Source: Henriciella sp.
GTDB taxonomy: Bacteria; Pseudomonadota; Alphaproteobacteria; Caulobacterales; Hyphomonadaceae
NCBI RefSeq assembly: GCF_029936995.1
Contig: NZ_JAPYRE010000004.1
Location: 1 to 64,000 of the forward strand
Length of the DNA stretch: 64,000 nt
Direction: 5' to 3'
The translations under genes and the position numbers were made by a program. Position 1 is the stretch's first letter. The number at the start of each line of letters is the position of its first letter. Under the pieces are notes generated by a model. It saw nothing but the letters and a program-made list of their open reading frames with translations, was not told the DNA's origin and did no database searches. Positions 26,641-36,251 of the stretch are shown here, in pieces.

Positions 26641-26993
26641 ATGTCTGGGCGGATACATTCTGTCTTTCCTTCGCCATGGATTTCAGGCGTGAAAGATTGT
26701 TTTTTATTATTTATGAGTCCTTATTCGCAATGGTTCGATTTGAAGTAATAATTTTCAAATATTAATTATCGAGCGTTTGATACATAATTTTTCATCATGA
26801 AAACAATATATATCGTCATTATATGACTAATATTGTCATCCCTTAGTATGAGAGGGTTTAAACCAAAAGTATGATGCCGAAATTGAAGGTTTTTGGCGTT
26901 TAGGCTGCCGGTGGTCGCGTGTGGTGAGTATGTAAAGCCTGTGTTAGTTAAGGTCATAGATATTTTCGCTCAGGTTAGAACGGGTCAGTTTAT
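26641..26993. promoter_or_regulatory. AT-rich divergent promoter region of the surface locus
   Basis: A markedly AT-rich 350-bp gap between the leftward DUF11 operon and the rightward response regulator. No gene is supported. It should hold both promoters and the response-regulator sites; no clear dyad was found. Confidence 0.5.
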
Positions 26994-27632
26994 ATGCCGC
27001 CTAAGGTGGAAATCGGGATTTGTCTCGTCGTTGACGATCACCCTCTTTTTGGGGAGGCATTGGCAATCGGCGTTGCAAGAATTGACCCTGACTGCGAAGT
27101 CTTGCATGCGGCAAGCTTTGGTCAGGCACAGCGGATACTTGAGCGCCAGCCTAATATAGATCTCGTTTTGCTGGACCTCATGTTACCCGATGTTCTCGGC
27201 TTGCGTGCGCTGTCGACTTTTCGCGCCGAACTCCCCCTGGCCAAGCTGATCATGGTGTCCGGCCGCGAAGAAGATGCGGTCATACGTACCGCCATGGCCT
27301 GTGGCGCTGATGGCTTCATTGGCAAGTCACAACCCCTCGAGCAGCTCATTGCTCAATTGGAGCGGGTGTTACTGGGCGAGCATGTCTTTCCCGCGACAGG
27401 CAGGAGCGACCGTACAGACAGGTCTTCACAAGTCACTGCGGGGCTTTCTCCCGCGCAGCTGAGGATCCTGGTCGCCTTGGCGGATGGGCGGCTCAACAAA
27501 CAGATAGCACACGATCTCGACCTGGCAGAAGCGACAGTGAAAAGCCACTTGTCTGCCATCTTCCGAAAGTTGGGCGTCAATAACCGGTCACAGGCAATTC
27601 TGATGGCCCGGGAACTGATAGCGACTGATTAA
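26994..27632 (+). CDS. NarL/FixJ-family response regulator
   Basis: A 212-residue two-component response regulator. The receiver domain (about 5-125) has acidic residues Asp14/Asp15 in LVVDDHPLFG, phospho-acceptor Asp61 in LVLLDLMLPD, the switch residue in VSGRE and the conserved lysine in IGKSQPLEQL. The C-terminal LuxR-type helix-turn-helix (about 148-210) reads LSPAQLRILVALADGRLNKQ, IAHDLDLAEATVKSHLSAIF, RKLGVNNRSQA. No sensor kinase is in the window, so its partner is elsewhere. It diverges from the DUF11 operon and precedes two large secreted-protein genes, which it probably controls. Confidence 0.9.
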   Translation: MPPKVEIGICLVVDDHPLFGEALAIGVARIDPDCEVLHAASFGQAQRILERQPNIDLVLLDLMLPDVLGLRALSTFRAELPLAKLIMVSGREEDAVIRTAMACGADGFIGKSQPLEQLIAQLERVLLGEHVFPATGRSDRTDRSSQVTAGLSPAQLRILVALADGRLNKQIAHDLDLAEATVKSHLSAIFRKLGVNNRSQAILMARELIATD

Positions 27633-27819
27633 CAGGCATAATAATGCATGTCGCTTTTGATCGCCCCGGCGTGAAGACGGCACCAGCAAACTTGTATGAT
27701 CCGGGCCTGTATTAGGCTGAATTTGTCCTTACGGGCGTTGGCATAGGCCGGATGCCCTATGCTCATGTCCTTGCTTGCGTGATAACGACTACACCATGCC
27801 AGACGGGGGAGGGGCGTGG

Positions 27820-30072
27820 ATGTTTGCTCAATTTGATAGGGATATGGGCCGCCGGCGCGGAGGTCTGATCGCTTTCCTGGTCGCCTGTATTGCGCCCGCC
27901 GCTGCAGCGGCCCCGCTTCCGGACAGCATCGTACGCACTGGTGATATCTTTCAGACGCTGGCAGCAGACATTCCGGAGCCGCTCTATTCCGAAGAAGGGC
28001 TTATCGAGTCTCTGGATTACGACGTGACCGCGGCTGCAAACTACGTTCGCGATGAGATTGCCTATGAGCCGTATGAGGGTGTGCTGCGCGGGCCAGAAGG
28101 GGTGATCGCGACTGGCGGTGGATCAAGCTGGGATCAGGCCGTCCTTGCGGCTTCGCTCATCAATGGGATGGGCGGGGAAGCGATGCTCGTTCGTGGTGAA
28201 CTTACATCAGATGATGCCGATCGTCTCCTGGCTCTTTCTGGGGTTGGACATAAGCCTTTTCCGGCCCCTCTTGAAGCAGAGAGCGTGCTCGCTGCGTTTG
28301 ATGGGGTCTTACCTCCAGCAGCAATAGAGGAAGCCCGTGTAACAGCATCCGAGCCATCGCCTGAAGCGGTAGATGTCAGTGTAAGTGCCGCTGCCCTCGC
28401 TGATGCCATCGTGGAGACGGCTCAAAGTGAAAACCTTGCGTTCGGAGGAAATGGAGAGAGCCATTTCAAGTCGTTGCGAGAGCGTCTGGCAGGTGAGTAT
28501 GTCTGGGTTCGCTACAGGGACACACCAGCTGATCCATGGACAGAGCTGCACCCAGCCTTTGGTGGCAAAGCCGACCCTGAGGTTAAGCCCCAGGAGTATC
28601 TGGACAGTAGTGTGCCCGATGAGCGTCTTCACCGGGTTGAGCTAAAGCTGGAGATCGAGCGCACAGGTAGTGATGGCAGACCGGAACGGGTTTCGGTGAT
28701 GACCCCATATGAGCGACCTGCTGCCAATCTTGCTTCGGCTCAGGTCCCGATCGGGATAGCCCCGAGCGAGCCTGTGATGACAGGTGAGGTGCCTGATTTC
28801 TTCGTTCCGGTCCTGTTTGGTGAGACGGCTCCGGGCGCGCAGGTCTTCAATGCGCTTGGCCTGTCCGCGTCAGCCGATGATGCCCTGGCGGGGCCGGGTG
28901 TTTTTGCCGAAGTGGCAGGCAAACTGGCCCTGGGGACAGGGGCTGTTGGCGGGGGAGATTCGCCCAAACTTCTGGGTGTCATACTAACGGTTACGCATAT
29001 TGCTCCGGGTGGGGGGCGCACGCGTGAGGAACGGCGGATTGTCGATGTGCGTGGTGTGAACCGCGACATGTTTGCCAGCCGGGTTCCTGTCGATGGCGTT
29101 ATCGACATCGGGATTGGGCGCGAAAACGGTGCGCGGGAAATGTACGCCGTATTGAGCGCTCAACCAGGACGTCTACGTGTGACGGGCGTCCTTGCAGATG
29201 TTGTTATTCGCCGTGACGAGGTTGATGCCCGCGAACTTGCCTCGCGTATGGGGGATCCGCAACATGCTGGCTGGCCCGGCATGGTATTGCGCGGGGGCGC
29301 GCTCGAGCCAGACCTGCAAGAGAGCCGAACATTTCGCACCGGCCCTCTGGTCACGATGCGCAGGATACGTCCCGGGGTCCCCGGTGATGGATTTTCTACG
29401 GTTTTGATCGACGTCCTTCACAATCCTGTGCTCAGCCTGGCAGAGGATGGAGCAGGTCTCGATCCGCTTGCCGCGTTGCGCCAGGGCGTGCGGGAAACAA
29501 TGCTTGAAGGCGTTATCATTGGCGAGGCTGATAAAACGCCGTGGTTCAACCGGGAAATGGAGGCTGTGCTGACCAGTAAAGAGGCCGTCAGCAGCTTTGC
29601 TGAGCAGGCAGGTCTCGAGGCCACCGTCCGTGAGAGGATGCTGGCCGATCAAGCGCAGTCTGGCTGGATCGTCATCGCAGATGCCGGTGACGCATCACAT
29701 TGGTGGCGGGTCGACCCGGTCACGGGGCAAAGCCTTGGCATGGGAGTGCACGGCGGTCAGAGTGCTGTCGAACATCTCATCAGTATGACGGCGGCCGCCT
29801 ATGGCTGGTACAGTACGATTGCCTCCTATCAGGGGTGTGAGGACACGTTCCCCGAAAATGACAAGATGTACCTCTGCTGCTTGGGTGCGAATTCGGTGAT
29901 GTTTGGCCTCGGAAATGCGGCAGGCCAAGGGGTCGGCAACTATATTGATGATCATCTCGTGTCGGGCGTCGGGTGGATCATGTCGACGCTCACATTCGAA
30001 GGGCACATGTATGTCTTCGACCAGATCTCGGGTATGGGGATCGACTCGGCGTGCCGGGCAGCCTTCAAATGA
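27820..30072 (+). CDS. Secreted transglutaminase-fold protein, catalytic residues apparently lost
   Basis: A 750-residue exported protein. The ATG at 27820 follows GGGGGAGGGG and gives a signal peptide (...GLIAFLVACIAPAAAAAP). Residues about 60-260 look like a transglutaminase-like domain: AANYVRDEIAYEPYEGVLRG, then GGGSSWDQAVLAASLINGMG, EAMLVRGEL and EYVWVRYRD...PWTELHPAFG. The family catalytic Cys is expected in the GxCxDxA-like stretch, which here reads SSWDQA; the His position before VWV is Tyr and LDP has become LHP, so the Cys-His-Asp triad seems absent. The remaining ~480 residues are unrecognised, with cysteines near the C-terminus (YLCCLGAN). The stop overlaps the next start (ATGA). 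It may be a structural or peptide-binding partner of the next protein. Confidence 0.7.
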   Translation: MFAQFDRDMGRRRGGLIAFLVACIAPAAAAAPLPDSIVRTGDIFQTLAADIPEPLYSEEGLIESLDYDVTAAANYVRDEIAYEPYEGVLRGPEGVIATGGGSSWDQAVLAASLINGMGGEAMLVRGELTSDDADRLLALSGVGHKPFPAPLEAESVLAAFDGVLPPAAIEEARVTASEPSPEAVDVSVSAAALADAIVETAQSENLAFGGNGESHFKSLRERLAGEYVWVRYRDTPADPWTELHPAFGGKADPEVKPQEYLDSSVPDERLHRVELKLEIERTGSDGRPERVSVMTPYERPAANLASAQVPIGIAPSEPVMTGEVPDFFVPVLFGETAPGAQVFNALGLSASADDALAGPGVFAEVAGKLALGTGAVGGGDSPKLLGVILTVTHIAPGGGRTREERRIVDVRGVNRDMFASRVPVDGVIDIGIGRENGAREMYAVLSAQPGRLRVTGVLADVVIRRDEVDARELASRMGDPQHAGWPGMVLRGGALEPDLQESRTFRTGPLVTMRRIRPGVPGDGFSTVLIDVLHNPVLSLAEDGAGLDPLAALRQGVRETMLEGVIIGEADKTPWFNREMEAVLTSKEAVSSFAEQAGLEATVRERMLADQAQSGWIVIADAGDASHWWRVDPVTGQSLGMGVHGGQSAVEHLISMTAAAYGWYSTIASYQGCEDTFPENDKMYLCCLGANSVMFGLGNAAGQGVGNYIDDHLVSGVGWIMSTLTFEGHMYVFDQISGMGIDSACRAAFK

Positions 30073-33000
30073 TTTCGATGGTGCGGCTGGTTTCAGCGGG
30101 AATTGTGCTCGGTCTTCTCGTCGCGGTCTGGGCGGGCGCATTGGCCCAGACGGACCTTGATTTTTCCAAACTTCGGGGCGCTTCCGAGGTCCCCCCCATT
30201 GAAAGTCGTTCCCTGGTATTCGAGGACGGTGTAGCGGCAACAACGTTCCCGGCTGAAGGCAGTATGATCTTCAGCTTTGAGGTAGATGATCCGCTAACAG
30301 CCTATCGTATAACTGCATCGTCCCCTGAACAAACCAGTATCGTACTGGAGGCGATGTCGCTCGAGCTCAATGACAGGAACCAGGCGACGGCGCGGGAAGT
30401 TCTTTTGACCACGGCGACCACGTCTCTTGATACCGATAAGGCGGAACTACGTACAACGCTATTCGAACCGGGGCTTGTCTATCTCGGTGTCGCCGTCATG
30501 ACGCCCGTTGAAGTGAATTTGAAGATCGAGGCCGTCGAGGCTCTGGAAACCCCCGACAGCTTGCCGTCACGTGCCTCAGAAGCCCGAGAGACCGGTAATG
30601 ATGTCGCCGCGCTTAATGCTGGCGCGACCAGCTGCGTCAGACCTACGGCCCTGGCAGGGAAGGTGGTGGATTTAACCTTGCTTCGTCCTCCGAAGACGGG
30701 AGGTGAGCTAACAATCTATGACGACCGGGGGAGACGGTTGGTGCAACGCCGGGGCCAGCACGAACTGAAGGTCCGCGGCCTTCGACATGAAGATGCCCGG
30801 ATATGCGTAGAGACATCGGGCGCCAAGGCAGGAAATTCAGGGTGGCGGCTGCTGACTGAACCGTCAACGGATACGTGGTCGGCGACCGAACCGGACGATG
30901 CGCATGACAAGACCACGCCGAGCCGGGTTGACCTAACGGAGAGTGTACGAGCCCCTCTCGATACCGGGGACATTGATCACTTCCTGATTTCGGATTCAGC
31001 CGAAGGTGGAGCGTTCAATGCGCGGATACGAAGCTCGGTAAACATGGAAGTCTGTGTCACAGAAGAACGGTCGAGTGAATGCTACCGGGGAAACGTTATC
31101 GACATTGGCCCCTTTGCGAAAACCGCCCGGCTGTCAGTTGAGAACCAGCGACCGCAGGCGGGGGTTTATGAGATCAGTCTTGCGCCTGCCGAGTTCGATG
31201 CAGCGATAAGTAATCTGGAGCCAAATTCGTCTCCTGATTTCCATGAGCCCAAAAGCGGAGCGGGCGTGTTCTCAGGCACGCTATCCAATGACGGCGATGT
31301 AGACGTCATAGGTTTCGATGCGGGGCTTGAAGCGCAGATGTGGAGGATCGTCGTCCTGGGTGAGGCGGTCGACCGCCTCAACCTGTACAGCAAAAGCGGT
31401 CCGGTCGCGGAAAAACGGCGCACGCGGCCCGGCAAACGTATGACCACGTCAGATTTCTACCTGGATCCCGGGCCAGCTTATATACGCCTTGAAGGCAAGA
31501 CCGGTGACTACAAGCTGATTGTCAAATCGCTTGGCCCTCCATTGGTGACCTCAGAGCGTGAACCGAATTCTGCGCTGCCAAGACGCCTGACACCTGGAAA
31601 GGCAATCATTGGAACGCTGGACAAGGGTGATGAAGACCAGTTCAGTCTGTTTCTGAGCCGGGAGACGCCCCTTAGTGTCAGCCTTGATGTGCCAGCCGGC
31701 GGCACCACCAGAGTACAGAGCTACAAGAGGTCTAACCTGTCCTCGCCTGATCTCGATGGAGTTGACGTCGAATCTGGCGGTTGGCGCAAACGCGTTATAT
31801 TTCCGGCAGGCGAGCATATATTCTCCCTGGAGCCGAGAGAGCCCAGCCCGGCCGAGTACGAGTTCCAGGTCGATTATGCCAACCCGTTTGTTCCGAGTGA
31901 GGCCGCGCCCGATGATGTTGGTCTTGCATTAAGCGAGCTTCCTGTCCTGCAGGCATTCTCTGTTTACCGGCAGAAAGTGGCGGCTGAGATCACCGTGGAA
32001 AATACGTCACCGGAACCGCTTACAGGCCGTCTTGATGGATGGTTTGTGCGTGAAGGCACGAAGGTCGAAGCGCCGCTATTCGGTATTCGGCCGGGTAAGA
32101 GCAAGACCATATCCATGCATATAGACGCGCCCGCTGATCTCCATGCCGGGCCGCTTACAGGATTTGTTGCCGCCATCGACGGACAAGGCCGCACGCTGGG
32201 GACGGTCAGGGTCAACATCGAGACGAGCGCGGAAGTGGCTCCACATGGTCGCCATGCGGCTCTGCCGGCGCCTCCGTCAATGATTGGCGGGATCAATGTG
32301 GCGCTTTCGGCGATCGGTGCGCAGTGGGTTTCGGTGCCGGGCGCAGACGTCGACCCCGAAACTGAAGACTATGAGGCGGATAACAGTGCGGGGGCGCGCA
32401 ATTTTCCCCGGATCATAGACGGTTTTCTGGAACAGGGGCAGGGAGCTGAAAGCCACGCTGCGCGGCTCACACGGGGTGTCGAGGACATCATTGCGCCGGT
32501 GCTCGATCTTCCAGGTGAAAACCCGATCCCGGTGGCTGGAATTGGCATTGATACACGTATGACGGCGAACACCGCGCTCAGATCATTTGCGATCGATGTT
32601 TCCATTGACGGGAAAGAGTGGCGAGAAGTCCTTCAGGCCCAGCATGAGGCCTGGGGTGAAACCCGGTATTATGAGCTGTCGAACGGGCCTGAACCTGCGA
32701 CGCATGTACGGTTGCGTGCCCTTGACCGACGCCCGGGTGCAGATGGCGTCGTTGAAATCAGCGGATTTGAAGTGATTGCCGAGCCCGGTGCGACGGGGCT
32801 TTCTGATTTGAACATTGCCGACAAACGGCTTTGGGCGCTGGTGCGTGGCTGGCAGAATATTCAGGCGTCCGGCACAACACAGATCGACCCGTTCTGGGAG
32901 AAACCCCTGCGCATGCCGGGCGAGGGGGAAGTAAGCGACTTCGGGCTTGCCGTGACCTTCAAGTCCCAGATGAGCGCGGATGTGAGTGCACTGGAACTAC

Positions 33001-34991
33001 TCTATCCCAAGGAGATTCCAGATGATTACCCATTTGCCTCCGACGCATTTGTCTTTGCATCCCAGCGCGGGCCTGCCGGGCCCTGGGAAGAGATTGCCCG
33101 GTTTGACCTGCCTGAGAGCCCTGAACCAAACCAGATCGTGCGTTTCGACCTTCCTGAATATGAAAGTGCCAAAGCCGTAAAGGTCGATTACCGGCTTCCG
33201 GATGCAGCCTATGTCTATGCCCCACGCCAGATCCGCATACTGGAGCGGCCGGAGACCGACGGGTATCGCTCCATCCTCGGGCTCTGGGGGCCATACGCTT
33301 CGGAGCGCATTGATCTCTCAACAGTGTTTGATGCCCCACTGAAAGCAGGCGAGACGGAGCATGTGCTGTCAGTTAACGGGAAGGCGCACCGTGGGCTGGT
33401 CGAGTTTGAACAGCGCGAGGAAACCTGGAGGGTTGAGCTACCCGAGGGGCAGAACATCCTGCAGCTGTCGACGCGCGGCGAACCAGGGTTCTCACCAGCT
33501 ATAGAGGCAACTGATGACGAAGGGGCTATTATTGAGCCAGTAGAGGTCGAGCGTCCCGCCCATTCCGATGAAACACGTTATACATTCATGACGGTGCCCG
33601 GCGGTGTAATTGAACTTAAAGTCTCCGAAGAGCAACGTTCGACGACGTTCCTGTTTGATCAAAGCCCGTCTGTAAGCAGCTACATACCCATGATCCGGCG
33701 CGGAATTGTCGATTTCGCAGATTCGATGGTTGAGGGCCGGGATGCCGTGAAATTCAAATCCTTCGGCGGCGACTGGGGCCAGGAAGGATGGTATACGGAT
33801 CCCGAGAGCCTTCGCCTGGCCCTGTCGACCTATGGCGGCGGGGACCAGAGCTCCGCGGAAGCATCGCTGCGGGATGCGGCGAGAGAGTTGCGGGAGCAGG
33901 AAGGCTCTCGTGCCATAGTGGTAATCAGTGATGCCGAGACAGGTATTGTGCCGGAGCTTCCGCTTGCGCTGGATGCCGCCCAAGCACGGGTGTTTGTCCT
34001 GAAAATCTCGTCGGGTGGTGTCACGTTTCAGGACCCGGCAAACTCGCAGCCTATCGCTGCTGCGTGGGCGGGGCAGACAGGGGGAGAGGTCAATCCTGTC
34101 TTGTGGGCCGAAGACGTCTCTATCGGATATGCACGTGCTTCTGCACGCATCCTGGGACCAAAGGAGTATTTCCTGCGAGCGAAGGCTGACTATCGTCCTG
34201 AAGAGCCAGGCTTCCTTGCTGTCACATCCGACGATGCAGCCGGTAGGAGACAGGCTGATGATGCCGGAATGCTGGTCATTCTCGATGCATCAGGCAGCAT
34301 GCTCAAGCGAATGGAGGGCGGACGCCGTATAGATATCGCGAAGGCGGCTTTAAGCGATTTTCTCAGCGATCTGGCGGATGACTCCAGGCAGGTACGCGTT
34401 GGCCTTCGTACATTTGGCGGGCCGCCCGGATCTTGCGAAACTGAACTGTCGCAACCGGTTGGCCCTGTCGAGGTGGAGACAATCATCGAAAGCGTGCAAG
34501 AGGTGCGCCCCCAGAACAATGCGAAGACCGCGATTGGCGCAGCGATTGACCAGGCAGCTGAAGACCTCGCCGCGCTTGATGGTGCAAAATCCATCCTGCT
34601 TGTGACAGATGGCGAAGAGACCTGTGGTGGTGACCCGCTGGCATCGGTAGAGGCTTTGCGGGAACAGAGTGGGCAGTCGCGTATCGACATTATCGCTTTT
34701 GCGCTCGAGCCGGATATCGACCGGGGGCCGTTTCGTGAATGGGCTGAGGCCGGCGGGGGACTGTTCGTTGATGCAGCGACCGCTTCCGATCTGTCCAGTG
34801 GCCTTAATGCGGCCAGGCAGGTCCGGTTCGAGGTCTTCCGGGGAAAGGAACTTGTCGCCAATGGTGCTTCGGATGGCGGGCCGATCGCTCTTGCCCCCGG
34901 GCAGTATGAAGTGAGTTTTTCGGGGAGCGACACCACGAAAAATGTGACCATAAAGCCAGGAGAGACAGCTTCTCTGGGTATTGCCCCTTGA
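30069..34991 (+). CDS. Giant secreted PPC-repeat / discoidin-like / double VWA-domain protein
   Basis: 1640 residues from the ATG at 30069, which overlaps the previous stop. The signal peptide is MISMVRLVSAGIVLGLLVAV... Three PPC-like beta units start EPDDAHDK (~277), EPNSSPDF (~382) and EPNSALPR (~500), each ending in a D-x-D-x-F type motif. A discoidin/F5-8-like unit lies near 820-915 (FAIDVSIDGKEWREVLQAQ, THVRLRALD). VWA-like domain 1 (~1193-1320) begins FLFDQSPSVSSYIP; VWA domain 2 (~1396-1585) has a complete MIDAS, VILDASGSM, with LLVTDGEETCGG. A short beta tail ends the protein. It is probably an extracellular or periplasmic metal-dependent binding protein; ligand unknown. Confidence 0.8.
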   Translation: MISMVRLVSAGIVLGLLVAVWAGALAQTDLDFSKLRGASEVPPIESRSLVFEDGVAATTFPAEGSMIFSFEVDDPLTAYRITASSPEQTSIVLEAMSLELNDRNQATAREVLLTTATTSLDTDKAELRTTLFEPGLVYLGVAVMTPVEVNLKIEAVEALETPDSLPSRASEARETGNDVAALNAGATSCVRPTALAGKVVDLTLLRPPKTGGELTIYDDRGRRLVQRRGQHELKVRGLRHEDARICVETSGAKAGNSGWRLLTEPSTDTWSATEPDDAHDKTTPSRVDLTESVRAPLDTGDIDHFLISDSAEGGAFNARIRSSVNMEVCVTEERSSECYRGNVIDIGPFAKTARLSVENQRPQAGVYEISLAPAEFDAAISNLEPNSSPDFHEPKSGAGVFSGTLSNDGDVDVIGFDAGLEAQMWRIVVLGEAVDRLNLYSKSGPVAEKRRTRPGKRMTTSDFYLDPGPAYIRLEGKTGDYKLIVKSLGPPLVTSEREPNSALPRRLTPGKAIIGTLDKGDEDQFSLFLSRETPLSVSLDVPAGGTTRVQSYKRSNLSSPDLDGVDVESGGWRKRVIFPAGEHIFSLEPREPSPAEYEFQVDYANPFVPSEAAPDDVGLALSELPVLQAFSVYRQKVAAEITVENTSPEPLTGRLDGWFVREGTKVEAPLFGIRPGKSKTISMHIDAPADLHAGPLTGFVAAIDGQGRTLGTVRVNIETSAEVAPHGRHAALPAPPSMIGGINVALSAIGAQWVSVPGADVDPETEDYEADNSAGARNFPRIIDGFLEQGQGAESHAARLTRGVEDIIAPVLDLPGENPIPVAGIGIDTRMTANTALRSFAIDVSIDGKEWREVLQAQHEAWGETRYYELSNGPEPATHVRLRALDRRPGADGVVEISGFEVIAEPGATGLSDLNIADKRLWALVRGWQNIQASGTTQIDPFWEKPLRMPGEGEVSDFGLAVTFKSQMSADVSALELLYPKEIPDDYPFASDAFVFASQRGPAGPWEEIARFDLPESPEPNQIVRFDLPEYESAKAVKVDYRLPDAAYVYAPRQIRILERPETDGYRSILGLWGPYASERIDLSTVFDAPLKAGETEHVLSVNGKAHRGLVEFEQREETWRVELPEGQNILQLSTRGEPGFSPAIEATDDEGAIIEPVEVERPAHSDETRYTFMTVPGGVIELKVSEEQRSTTFLFDQSPSVSSYIPMIRRGIVDFADSMVEGRDAVKFKSFGGDWGQEGWYTDPESLRLALSTYGGGDQSSAEASLRDAARELREQEGSRAIVVISDAETGIVPELPLALDAAQARVFVLKISSGGVTFQDPANSQPIAAAWAGQTGGEVNPVLWAEDVSIGYARASARILGPKEYFLRAKADYRPEEPGFLAVTSDDAAGRRQADDAGMLVILDASGSMLKRMEGGRRIDIAKAALSDFLSDLADDSRQVRVGLRTFGGPPGSCETELSQPVGPVEVETIIESVQEVRPQNNAKTAIGAAIDQAAEDLAALDGAKSILLVTDGEETCGGDPLASVEALREQSGQSRIDIIAFALEPDIDRGPFREWAEAGGGLFVDAATASDLSSGLNAARQVRFEVFRGKELVANGASDGGPIALAPGQYEVSFSGSDTTKNVTIKPGETASLGIAP

Positions 34992-35119
34992 GCCCTGGAG
35001 TGGGTTTTCGCGCAATGGTCTACCGAGCCGACCTTGCGATGACGGTTCTGCCAGTCTAGCGTCCTCATGCGCGCGCCGCATTGAAGGCAGCTCCAGAATC
35101 CAGTGCTGGGGGCAGGGGA

Positions 35120-36127
35120 ATGGTGAAATTCGAAGAGCCCGAGCTCAACGAAATTTCAGAAATCCAGCGATCTCTATTCGATCTGGCCGTAACGCGTGCC
35201 CAAGGTGATGTGCGCGACTGCCTGTCGAGATTGCGTGAACTGGTTGGGGCTTCGGGAGCCTTTGCACTGTATTTCCATTCTGGTTCACCGGTGATTGTCA
35301 GTGACAGCATAGGCGAACAGATTTCCGACTACTTCTTCGAGCGGTGGCAGGGGTTTGACCGGGAAGGATTTTTCCTTTTTTCCGACCAGGAACTGGAAAC
35401 GATCAATCGGATGCGCCGCAGTCTTGGCTCCGGAGTTCATCACGAAAACAAGATAGGTGTGCGTGAGGAAATCGAGAGTACGCGCTATTTTCAGGAGGCC
35501 TTTCAGCCTGCCGGGATGCACCACGTCATCGGAATGAGTGCCCGGCTGCCTGTCGGTGAGGCCGTATTCGCCTTTGGGTTCGCTGGCGATGAAGACCCCG
35601 GTTTTGCGGGGGAGCGCACAGAGGCCATTCTGAACCTTGTGCTTCCCACATTCGAGCATGCATTCAACGCGCTTGATGCCAGCAGTCCGAGCGCCGGCGA
35701 GGTCGCACAGTCTTTGCAGCAGATTCCCTGTCCGGCCGCGCTTGTTGATGGCTCTGGCGCCGTGATCCATGCCAACTCATTCTTTCAGGATGTTCCGAAC
35801 GTTATGGGCTCGGGAGAGGTGCTTCGTATCGTTGGCCCCGTCCTTGAGGGCTGCCTGTCGAGCGAGCTTGTGCTTGTTCTCGGGCAACCTGTCAGTGCTT
35901 TTGACCTGTCGTCGGCTGCCCGTGAAGTCGGGCTCAGCACCCGCCTGATCGAGATTGCCAGGCTCATGGTCGAGGGAAAAAGCAACCGCGATATCGCCGA
36001 AGAGCTGGGGATCAGCATTCATACTGTGCGGCGCCATGTGGAAGCAGTCATGGACCGCCTTGGCGTCAGCTCGCGTGCCGCAGTCCTTCCCGCCCTTATG
36101 CAGCGTGCTTCGGTATTCATTCACTGA
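35120..36127 (+). CDS. LuxR-type helix-turn-helix regulator with PAS-like sensor region
   Basis: A 335-residue regulator from the ATG at 35120, preceded by GGCAGGGGA. The N-terminal ~190 residues lack receiver-domain aspartates and are not a clear autoinducer-binding domain. A PAS-like stretch follows (IPCPAALVDGSGAVIHANSF). The C-terminal HTH reads LSTRLIEIARLMVEGKSNRD, IAEELGISIHTVRRHVEAVM, DRLGVSSRAA. It follows the VWA gene by 128 bp in the same direction, so it probably acts on this locus. This makes two LuxR-class regulators for one surface locus. The signal is unknown. Confidence 0.82.
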   Translation: MVKFEEPELNEISEIQRSLFDLAVTRAQGDVRDCLSRLRELVGASGAFALYFHSGSPVIVSDSIGEQISDYFFERWQGFDREGFFLFSDQELETINRMRRSLGSGVHHENKIGVREEIESTRYFQEAFQPAGMHHVIGMSARLPVGEAVFAFGFAGDEDPGFAGERTEAILNLVLPTFEHAFNALDASSPSAGEVAQSLQQIPCPAALVDGSGAVIHANSFFQDVPNVMGSGEVLRIVGPVLEGCLSSELVLVLGQPVSAFDLSSAAREVGLSTRLIEIARLMVEGKSNRDIAEELGISIHTVRRHVEAVMDRLGVSSRAAVLPALMQRASVFIH

Positions 36128-36197
36128 AGTTGAGTAGGCCGGTTGCCCTATTGTGAGGCTGCAGACCCGCAGGATAGTTTGCTGGGAGTATATGGGA

Positions 36198-36233
36198 CTG
36201 TGAGGCCCAGCGCTGGCTGGGGAGGCTTCACAG
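36198..36233. promoter_or_regulatory. Hairpin in the leader of the small lipoprotein gene
   Basis: CTGTGAGGCC pairs with GGCTTCACAG (one G-T pair), with an inner CAGC/GCTG helix. It lies 19 bp upstream of the lipoprotein ATG and just before its GAGGAGG ribosome site. It could end the LuxR transcript or form a 5' leader structure; no T-run follows. Confidence 0.4.
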
Positions 36234-36251
36234 GAATAGAGGAGGGGTTCC

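Noticed and set aside
34190-35068. Minus-strand open frame of 292 codons
   Set aside because: Antisense to the VWA domain; composition and lack of any motif or ribosome site mark it as a shadow of the plus-strand gene.
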